The notes under the pieces: model-generated | The model's input: the letters and a program-made list of their open reading frames with translations, nothing else | What the model was told of the DNA's origin: nothing | Databases searched by the model: none | Made by a program: the position numbers and the translations under genes | Source of the DNA: Planctomycetota bacterium | Lineage (GTDB): Bacteria; Planctomycetota; JAJSAM01; JAJVHW01 | Assembly: GCA_021414065.1 (NCBI GenBank) | Contig: JAIOPE010000151.1 | Location: 30,381 to 94,380 of the forward strand | Direction of reading: 5' to 3' | DNA length: 64,000 nucleotides | Shown: positions 45,933-52,121 of the stretch, piece after piece | How the letters are laid out: every line of letters begins with the position of its first letter | Numbering within the stretch: position 1 is the stretch's first letter

Positions 45933-46888
45933 TACTTCGGAACCTCGACCCGTTCCAGCACGGCGCGGATTGCGTCGTCGGCGGTGCGGCCCTCGACTTC
46001 CATCTCTGCGGCGAGCAGCACGCGGTGGCGCAGCACGGCGAACGCCATCGCCTTCACGTCGTCGGGCGTGACGAAGTCGCGCCCGGCGAGCGCGGCGGCG
46101 GCCCGCGAGCACTTGAACAGAGCCACGGCCGCGCGCGGGCTGGCGCCCAGCGTCAGGGCCGGCGTCTCGCGCGTGGCGCGGATCAGGTCGGTGACGTACC
46201 CGAGCACGCGCGGCTCGCAGTGGATCGTGGCAACGGCGGCGCGTGCGCGCATCACGTCGTCCACCGTCGCGACCTGCGTGATCCCGAACGTCGCCTCGCG
46301 CTCGGCGTCGAAGCCCTTCGCGTAGCGATCGAGAATGCCCAGTTCCTCGGCGCGCGCCGGATACGGCACGACGACCTTCAGCAGGAATCGGTCGAGCTGC
46401 GCCTCGGGCAGCGGGTACGTGCCCTCGTACTCGATCGGGTTCTGCGTCGCGACGACCGTGAACAGCCGCGGCAGCGCGTGCGGCTTGCCGTCGATCGTGA
46501 CGACGCGTTCCTGCATCGCCTCGAGCAGCGCGGACTGCGTCTTCGCCGGGGCGCGGTTGATTTCGTCGGCGAGGACCAGGTCGCCGAACACCGGGCCCTC
46601 GTGGAACGTGAACCCGCCGCTCTGCTGGTTCCACATCGACACGCCCGTGATGTCGGCGGGCATGAGGTCCGGCGTGAACTGGATGCGACGGAAGCTCGCG
46701 TCCATGGCCTTCGAGAGCGCCCGGACGAGCAGCGTCTTCGCCGTGCCCGGTACGCCTTCGAGCAGCACGTGGCCGCCGGCCAGGACCGCCACGCCGAGGT
46801 CGTGGACCGCACGCGTCTGGCCGACGATCACTTTCTGGATCTCGCTTTCGACGCGCGACCAGAGCACTTGCACTTCAGACCCCGCCAT
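45932..46888 (-). CDS. MoxR-family AAA+ ATPase
   Basis: A protein of 318 aa. Walker A 'LLEGVPGTAKT', Walker B 'GDLVLADEIN' followed by 'RAPAKTQSALLEAMQERVVT', sensor 1 'LFTVVATQNPIEYEGTYPLP' and 'EAQLDRFLLK' (Arg finger), with the lid domain after 'YPARAEELGIL'. MoxR ATPases act as chaperones for VWA-containing partners in envelope or metal-centre assembly. The start overlaps the DUF4350 gene by 14 bp and the stop abuts DUF58, so this is the core of the operon. Confidence 0.95.
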   Translation of the reverse strand: MAGSEVQVLWSRVESEIQKVIVGQTRAVHDLGVAVLAGGHVLLEGVPGTAKTLLVRALSKAMDASFRRIQFTPDLMPADITGVSMWNQQSGGFTFHEGPVFGDLVLADEINRAPAKTQSALLEAMQERVVTIDGKPHALPRLFTVVATQNPIEYEGTYPLPEAQLDRFLLKVVVPYPARAEELGILDRYAKGFDAEREATFGITQVATVDDVMRARAAVATIHCEPRVLGYVTDLIRATRETPALTLGASPRAAVALFKCSRAAAALAGRDFVTPDDVKAMAFAVLRHRVLLAAEMEVEGRTADDAIRAVLERVEVPK

Positions 46889-48185
46889 GCAGGAACCTCC
46901 GCTTCGCCGCGGCGAGGTTCGCCGCGATCCTGGCCAGCTCCACGTCTTTCACCGACGGCTTCAGCGAACTCGCTTCGGCGTCCGCGAGTGCCGCCGCGAG
47001 CTCCCTCGCGCCGGGCGCGAGGGAGCGGTCGAGGCGGTTCCTGAACTCGGCCGGCGAGAGCCCCGGCGCGAACCCGGCGCGCGCGCCGCAGACGCGCCCC
47101 GCTCCGGATCCCAGGATCTCGAGCACTTCCCGCGATGCGTGGGCGCCTTCGAGGAGACGTCCGAGTGCGTCCGCGTGTTCTCGGAGTGCGCGGCGCGGCG
47201 GCGCGGCTTCAGGCAGCGGCGCGCCGAGTCGCACGGCGGCACCGCCCGCGAAGACGAGCCCGGCGAGCGCGACCAGCAGGAACGCGCGACCGACCCATGT
47301 GTGGACGACCATCCCCGCGAGTCGCTCGACGAACCCCGCGCGCACGCCGGTCGCCGTGTAGCCGTGGTGGAACTCGTCGAATGCGACCGCGGACCGCGCC
47401 GGGTCCGAGAGGATGCGCACGACGAGCAGCGCGTTGTCGCCCCGTCCGAGCGTCTCGTTGGCGAGGAGCTGGGCGTCGGCGATCGCGACCACCTCGCCCG
47501 CGCCGAAGCGGACGCGCGCGACGAGCGGGCCGTCGGCCGACTCGACCAGCGTCTCCGGCGGCGACGCGCGCTCGTCGGTGGGTGTCGCCGTGGATTCGGC
47601 GGGATTGGGCGCCGACGGAGTCGCGGGTGCGCCCGGCGGGGCGGGAGTGACGACGACCGGCGCGACGGCGGCGTTGCGATCGTGCAGCACGAGTCGCGGG
47701 CTCCAGTGGACGTCGGCGACATCCGCTGCCCACTCCCCGTCGAGGACCTTCACGTCGTCGCCCTTTCCCGACGCATTCTTGGTCTCGAGGCCGGCCGGGT
47801 GCAGCAACGGATCGACGTCGATCATCTGCGCGGGCGGCGTCGAGGGCGCGTCCACGACGACGAGGCGGCCGCCCTTCGCCGCCCAGTCGAGGAGCGACCG
47901 CGCCTCGGCCTTCGACACGGCCCACGACGGCGCGAGCACCACGATCGTGCGGGCCGTCGGGGAGTCGGCGATCGAAGCCGGAGGCGCGGTCTCGCGCGCC
48001 ACGGGGACTCCGCAGTCCTCGAGCAGCAGGTACAGGGCGTGCGCCCCGCGCCGCTCGTCGTTCCACGACGTCGCTCGCAGGTCGGCGTCGCGGTTCTTGC
48101 TCGACCCGAACACCACGGCCGTGGCGAGGACCGCGAGCGCCAGGAGCAGGGCGAGCAGCCCTTCGACGGAACTGCGCGTCCTCAT
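46875..48185 (-). CDS. DUF4350-type membrane protein of the MoxR locus
   Basis: A protein of 436 aa. N-terminal membrane helix (8-28), then an alpha/beta domain ('SWNDERRGAHALYLLLEDCG', 'LLDWAAKGGRLVVVDAPS') typical of DUF4350, a Pro/Thr-rich insert (180-205), 'VVAIADAQLLANETLGRGDN' and 'AVAFDEFHHGYTATGVRAGF', and a second helix near 295-315. DUF4350 proteins accompany MoxR/DUF58 and are thought to be part of the same membrane assembly; no activity is known. Overlaps of 4 bp and 14 bp with its neighbours indicate coupled translation. Confidence 0.82.
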   Translation of the reverse strand: MRTRSSVEGLLALLLALAVLATAVVFGSSKNRDADLRATSWNDERRGAHALYLLLEDCGVPVARETAPPASIADSPTARTIVVLAPSWAVSKAEARSLLDWAAKGGRLVVVDAPSTPPAQMIDVDPLLHPAGLETKNASGKGDDVKVLDGEWAADVADVHWSPRLVLHDRNAAVAPVVVTPAPPGAPATPSAPNPAESTATPTDERASPPETLVESADGPLVARVRFGAGEVVAIADAQLLANETLGRGDNALLVVRILSDPARSAVAFDEFHHGYTATGVRAGFVERLAGMVVHTWVGRAFLLVALAGLVFAGGAAVRLGAPLPEAAPPRRALREHADALGRLLEGAHASREVLEILGSGAGRVCGARAGFAPGLSPAEFRNRLDRSLAPGARELAAALADAEASSLKPSVKDVELARIAANLAAAKRRFLHGGV

Positions 48186-48892
48186 GCGGATCTGCCGACA
48201 GCTTGGGCGGTCGATGTCGTCAGGGCGTCGAGCGTCCGGACGAGCGCCTCGAAGCGCGACGGGTCCGGCGGGCGGCGCCCGAACGACCCCGGCGGGTAGG
48301 CATCGGCGAACTGGCCGAGCGCCGCACTCGCCCGGGCGTCGCCCGACGATTCGATCCGGTAGTCGAGGAACGCTTTGTGCCCCGCGTAGCGGATGGCGCC
48401 GCGGCGGTCGAGCGTGAGGAGCAGCGCGGTGTAGAGGTCTCGGACGGCTTCGTCGTACTGGCCGACGGCCGCTTCATCGAGTGCCCGCTGGCGGAACGGC
48501 GCGGGATCGAGACGCCGCAGGGCGGCCTCGAGGTCGCCGGGGTCATCCACGGCGAACTTCGCGTTGCGCGCGGTGCGCCACGTCCACGCCAGGTGGGCCA
48601 GGATCACGACCAGCAGCACTCCGGCGCCCGCGAGGAGGACCAGGAACAGCACCGGGTGCGTGGACTGGAACTCCTGCACGACGTCGGACCACCACCCCAG
48701 GATCCGATCGAGCAGCGAATCGGACTTCGTCGGCTCCGTGTAACGGAACTCAGGTCGTGAGAAGACGGCCGCGCGCGCAGCGCGAATGCGCGCGGCGTCG
48801 GGCGGATCGGCGAACGCGGCGGATGCCGCAGCGAACGAGACCGCCGCACCCGCCACCGCCGCCCGCATCCCCGCGCCGCGACGACCGATCAC
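48182..48892 (-). CDS. DUF4129-like membrane protein of the MoxR locus
   Basis: A protein of 236 aa from the GTG that overlaps the upstream stop (GTGA). ATG 48868 is an alternative that starts right at the signal peptide 'MRAAVAGAAVSFAAASAAFA'. One further membrane helix (about 85-108, 'VLFLVLLAGAGVLLVVILA'). The C-terminal part, 'RALDEAAVGQYDEAVRDLYT' and 'ALLLTLDRRGAIRYAGHKAF', is characteristic of DUF4129. Role unknown; found with the RDD, SpoIIM, DUF4350, MoxR and DUF58 genes. Confidence 0.82.
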   Translation of the reverse strand: MIGRRGAGMRAAVAGAAVSFAAASAAFADPPDAARIRAARAAVFSRPEFRYTEPTKSDSLLDRILGWWSDVVQEFQSTHPVLFLVLLAGAGVLLVVILAHLAWTWRTARNAKFAVDDPGDLEAALRRLDPAPFRQRALDEAAVGQYDEAVRDLYTALLLTLDRRGAIRYAGHKAFLDYRIESSGDARASAALGQFADAYPPGSFGRRPPDPSRFEALVRTLDALTTSTAQAVGRSA

Positions 48893-49815
48893 GCGTCCTC
48901 CGCGAGGTCGATGCCCTCGCGTCGCACGCGAAGGTCGAGGTACCAGAGCGCGAACGCGATCCCGATGACCGGCAGGAAGAGCACTTCGGCGTAGTGCTGG
49001 GCCACGAACCACACGCCCCACGACTTCGCCACGAACCCCGCGCCGACCGAGAGCACGGTGACGATCGCCGTGACGAAGAAGAGCACCACAGGCACCAGGA
49101 AGGAGCCGCGCACGAGCGTCATGCCGTGCATCGAGAGCGAGAAGCACCGGACGGCGACGTCGATCCCGGCCGCGTCCGGCCGCGCGAGCCAGCGCAGCGG
49201 CGCGACTCTCCACTCGGTCACCGCCTGTTCGCGCGGCCCCGTCTCGGCAACCAGCGCGGCGCACGCCGGTGCGATCAGCACGCCGACGAAGATCGGGATG
49301 GGCAGGCAGATCGCGCAGAACGCTCCGACGAGCGCGGCGAAGAGGTGGATCGCGCTGCCGGTCGCGAGCTTCCCGAGCGAGCCGCGCACCATCGTCCACC
49401 CGGACGGCGTCGGCTCGTGCCGCACCGCGGCGAATGCGATCATCGCACCGGCGAGGCATCCGCCCGCGCGGGAGACCGACTGGAAGACCGAGCTCAGGAT
49501 CGTGTAGAGCTGCACGTCGCGCGCCTGGGCCATCATGCCGTTGAGCGCTTCCGTCATTGCCGGGCTGAACTTGCCGCCGCTGCTCCCGGACGCCTCCATG
49601 TACCGCATCGCCGCAGTCATGTAGTCGCCGAGCGCTGCCCCTGCGCCGTCGGAGAGCAGCACCGACGCCGCGAGCGTGGGAATGCTCAGGATCGTGGACG
49701 CGAGCAGCAGCGGCCCGAACCGTTGCCGATACAGGTGGAACGACGCGTCGAGGATCTCGCCGACGGTGCGGGGACGCAGTTCCGGGTTCTTGGGCACGGG
49801 GCGCCGCATTGTCAT
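48889..49815 (-). CDS. Multi-pass membrane protein, first gene of the MoxR operon
   Basis: A protein of 308 aa from ATG 49815 ('MTMRRPVPKNPELRPRTVGE'). GTG 49863 would add 16 residues but falls in a 13-bp tandem repeat. 'LRPRTVGEILDASFHLYRQR' then six helices ('FLVPVVLFFVTAIVTVLSVG') match the glycerophosphodiester-phosphodiesterase-type membrane domain often found upstream of DUF4129 in this locus. Residues 300-308 are acidic. It overlaps DUF4129 by 4 bp and probably opens the operon. No promoter-like hexamer is visible just upstream. Confidence 0.8.
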   Translation of the reverse strand: MTMRRPVPKNPELRPRTVGEILDASFHLYRQRFGPLLLASTILSIPTLAASVLLSDGAGAALGDYMTAAMRYMEASGSSGGKFSPAMTEALNGMMAQARDVQLYTILSSVFQSVSRAGGCLAGAMIAFAAVRHEPTPSGWTMVRGSLGKLATGSAIHLFAALVGAFCAICLPIPIFVGVLIAPACAALVAETGPREQAVTEWRVAPLRWLARPDAAGIDVAVRCFSLSMHGMTLVRGSFLVPVVLFFVTAIVTVLSVGAGFVAKSWGVWFVAQHYAEVLFLPVIGIAFALWYLDLRVRREGIDLAEDA

Positions 49816-49840
49816 CGGCGCACCAGGAAAGCCACCCAGT

Positions 49841-49879
49841 TCTCTGTCACGGCTCTCTGTCACGGCTCTCTGTCGCGGC
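49841..49879. repeat. Three tandem 13-bp repeats
   Basis: 'tctctgtcacggc' occurs at 49841 and 49854, and as 'tctctgtcgcggc' at 49867: an exact 13-bp period. It lies just upstream of the membrane-protein start and would add or remove reading-frame shifts in any start upstream of 49815. Confidence 0.75.
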
Positions 49880-49955
49880 GCGACGTTCAGCGCGACAGTT
49901 CGCCCGACGCTCCGCGCGCGGCGCGGTCAGTCCGCGTCCGCCCGCCTCGCTCGGT

Positions 49956-51527
49956 TCAAGCCGCGAGCTGGAGCGACAGCTTGCGAGCGCAGTCCTGGCA
50001 GATCGCGTGGGTGAGGTCCACGACGTCGTGCGGCAGCGTCGCGAGCGTCTCCGGCATCGGCATCCACGCGCCCGAGCGGTTTCGGAGCCGACCGCACCAC
50101 GCGCAGCACGCCACGTGAGAGCCTTCCGGCGCCAGGATGTCGAGCGGCCACCTGCCGCTGGAGATCTCGTCCGTCAGGAGCTGCGCCACGGCGCTCCGGA
50201 GTGCGCCTTCGCGATCCTCGGTCCGGCGTCGGTGGTCGCCGATGGTCTCGAGCTCCTCGCGCGTCGGCATCGCGTACTCGGGGAACTCGTTCGTGAACCG
50301 GTCGATCTCGGCGATCCGGGTGAGCGCGGCCGACGCGGCGATCCGATAGGCCCTGCGCGCCAGGTCAGGGTGTCCGCCCGCGGCGTGCAGCGCCGCCGCT
50401 CCCTGCTGCGCGACGCGCAGCGCGTAGCCCGGGCCGAGCGTCCGCCCCACGGCCGACTCCAAGTCGTCGATCCATGTGGCGGCGATCTCTCCGAGGTCTT
50501 CGTGACCGAGCGCCGCCTTGAGCCGCACGCGCCACGTCGCGAGGAACGTGGTCACCCAGGCGTCGTCCGTGGGCAGGGCGATGCCCGCCTCGATCTCCGC
50601 GAGCGCCGCGGCCGGTTCACCGCGACCGAAGTGCACCTCGGCCGCGACCAGGTGACGGTCCGCCGCGCTCCACGCGAGGCTCTTCATCTCGCGCGCCAGA
50701 CGATCCGACTCCAAGTCGAGGCGGATCGCGTCGTCCCATCGCTTCTCGCCGAGCGCGAACTCGGTGGAGATCGCGACGACGCCGCAGGCGAGCGAGCGTC
50801 GCGTAGCCGGCGGCGCCGAACCGAGGTCTGCGTCCAGCGCGCGGATCGCGACGCCGAGGCGCGGCCAGTCTTCGAGACTCATCAGCACGTGCGTCTCGAC
50901 CAGGCGCCCGAAGAGTGCGCCCTGGCGGTCGCCCGCCGCATCGCACGCCTGACTGCCGCGCCGCGCGAGCACGAGCGCCTCGACGTCGCGTCGCAGCTCT
51001 AGGCAGAGCCTCGCGTACGAGACGGCGGCCGATCCGCGCAGGGCCGGCATCCGATCGCCGGCGATCCGCAGCACGTCCACGTACGTCGCCTCGGCGCGGC
51101 CGAAGTCGCTGTTCACGAGGTCCCGTTGCGCCTCGACGAGGCGCGCCGACTGCGCGACCTCCTTGTCCGCCGCGCGTTCGATCGTGGCGCGCATGAGCGC
51201 CTCGTAGCCGTAGGCGGGCCCCGCCGAGATCAATCGGCCGATGCGCGCGCAGTCGAGCGCGTCGGCCGGTTCGAGGTCGGCGTGCAGCGACGAGTACACG
51301 CCCATCACCGCGAGCAGCGCGCGATCCGCGTCCGGTTCGCCGACGTGCGGGCTGTGCGTTGCCCACTCCGCGTCGGCGCGGGCAAGCAGTTCCCGGCGAT
51401 CGGCGATGTCGAGCCGGCGCACCGATTCGCCCCACGAGGGCATCCGCGGGACGAACGCGTCCCAGGCCCCCGACGCCGGGGTCGACTTGATGGACGATAC
51501 GGAGTCGGTCGTCGCGGCGCTCGGCAC
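49956..51527 (-). CDS. TPR-like protein with a sensor-type Cys C-terminal motif
   Basis: A protein of 523 aa, GTG start (M-PSAATTDSV). The body is an alpha-helical solenoid with several TPR-like pairs ('SDFGRAEATYVDVLRIAGDR', 'DRHLVAAEVHFGRGEPAAAL'). The last 60 residues have 'CCAWCGRLRNRSGAWMPM' and 'DLTHAICQDCARKL', a C-x-x-C...C-x-x-C pattern with the W and TH-x-IC residues seen at the C-terminus of many PAS/GAF sensor and response-regulator proteins, where it probably binds zinc. A perfect palindrome (51546-51561) lies about 20 nt upstream. Role unknown; a cytoplasmic signalling adaptor is possible. Confidence 0.75.
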   Translation of the reverse strand: MPSAATTDSVSSIKSTPASGAWDAFVPRMPSWGESVRRLDIADRRELLARADAEWATHSPHVGEPDADRALLAVMGVYSSLHADLEPADALDCARIGRLISAGPAYGYEALMRATIERAADKEVAQSARLVEAQRDLVNSDFGRAEATYVDVLRIAGDRMPALRGSAAVSYARLCLELRRDVEALVLARRGSQACDAAGDRQGALFGRLVETHVLMSLEDWPRLGVAIRALDADLGSAPPATRRSLACGVVAISTEFALGEKRWDDAIRLDLESDRLAREMKSLAWSAADRHLVAAEVHFGRGEPAAALAEIEAGIALPTDDAWVTTFLATWRVRLKAALGHEDLGEIAATWIDDLESAVGRTLGPGYALRVAQQGAAALHAAGGHPDLARRAYRIAASAALTRIAEIDRFTNEFPEYAMPTREELETIGDHRRRTEDREGALRSAVAQLLTDEISSGRWPLDILAPEGSHVACCAWCGRLRNRSGAWMPMPETLATLPHDVVDLTHAICQDCARKLSLQLAA

Positions 51528-51545
51528 GCGCCCCCATCGGAGTTC

Positions 51546-51561
51546 TGAGACCGGCGTCTCA
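51546..51561. promoter_or_regulatory. Palindrome TGAGAC-N4-GTCTCA upstream of the TPR/Cys gene
   Basis: Perfect 6-bp half-sites with a 4-bp spacer, 19 nt upstream of the GTG at 51527 on the minus strand. A candidate operator; no other copy was noticed. Confidence 0.4.
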
Positions 51562-51691
51562 AGCGGCGGCGGGAGCGTTGCGCATCGGGCCTACCACGAA
51601 CGACGCGATCCGAGCGGCGGAAGCCGGGCCCGACATCACTCCCGAGCTCGTGGGCAGGGGGTTGCGATCGCCCGACTGCACAGGGTCGCGA

Positions 51692-51697
51692 TACAGT
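51692..51697 (+). promoter_or_regulatory. -10 element (TACAGT), leaderless start
   Basis: TACAGT ends 7 nt before ATG 51705. It supports this start and a leaderless transcript for the small antitoxin gene. Confidence 0.5.
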
Positions 51698-51704
51698 TGG
51701 GGAC

Positions 51705-51908
51705 ATGGGTACGACGATCACGATCCGGGCCGACGCCCGGCTGCGCGAGCGGTTGGAGAAGCGCGCGGCCGCATCCGGCAAGAGCCTCTCCGCGACGGTC
51801 CGGGAGATCCTGGAGAACGCGGTCGCCGAGCGGTCGCTGGGACGCCGCGCGGGGCACCTGAAGGGAAGCCTGTCGCTCCCGCGCAACTCGGCGCGCACGA
51901 CGTTCTGA
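51705..51908 (+). CDS. Ribbon-helix-helix antitoxin (VapB/FitA-like)
   Basis: A protein of 67 aa. 'TTITIRADARLRERLEKRAA' then 'GKSLSATVREILENAVAER' is the ribbon and two helices of an RHH DNA-binding domain. 'GRRAGHLKGSLSLP' is the usual hinge to the toxin-binding tail. The tail ends abruptly in NSARTTF where relatives continue to about 80 aa, and the toxin gene is reduced to a stump immediately after, so it is an orphan, perhaps altered at its C-terminus by the same deletion. Confidence 0.78.
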   Translation: MGTTITIRADARLRERLEKRAAASGKSLSATVREILENAVAERSLGRRAGHLKGSLSLPRNSARTTF

Positions 51909-51991
51909 CGCTCGACCGCAGTTGTTTCCGGACGGCCACAAAGGGCCGCGCGCTGCGACTCGTCTTGGATCGACATTCCTCTACGTCCTGA
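51893..51991 (+). pseudogene. C-terminal stump of a VapC (PIN-domain) toxin
   Basis: In the -1 frame relative to the antitoxin, the sequence reads 'AHDVLTLDRSCFRTATKGRA' then LRLVLDR. 'VLTLDRxxFR...GRALRL' is the typical last strand and acidic loop of PIN-domain toxins, with the fourth acidic residue (D). The first about 100 residues are gone, so the toxin cannot work. It overlaps the end of the RHH gene, so one deletion probably joined the antitoxin's tail to the toxin's tail. Confidence 0.6.
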
Positions 51992-52105
51992 GCGGTCGCG
52001 GACGCTCGGAAACCCTCGCTTTGCACGCTGAAATCGCCGCGCGACGACCCCGTCCATCCGCACGCCCCCCGGTCCCTTTCTTGACCCGGACGTGTCGCGC
52101 CCCGC

Positions 52106-52111
52106 AACAAT
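52106..52111 (+). promoter_or_regulatory. -10 (AACAAT) with TTGACC -35 upstream, topA promoter
   Basis: TTGACC near 52080-52085 and AACAAT (52106-52111) are 20 bp apart, a little wider than ideal. They give a transcript starting just before ATG 52122 and favour that start over GTG 52092 or ATG 52110. Confidence 0.4.
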
Positions 52112-52121
52112 GCCGCCCTCC

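Noticed and set aside
44130..46325. 731-codon plus-strand frame over DUF58
   Set aside because: Antisense to a clear DUF58 protein; composition is His/Arg/Asp-rich, typical of an antisense frame at high GC.
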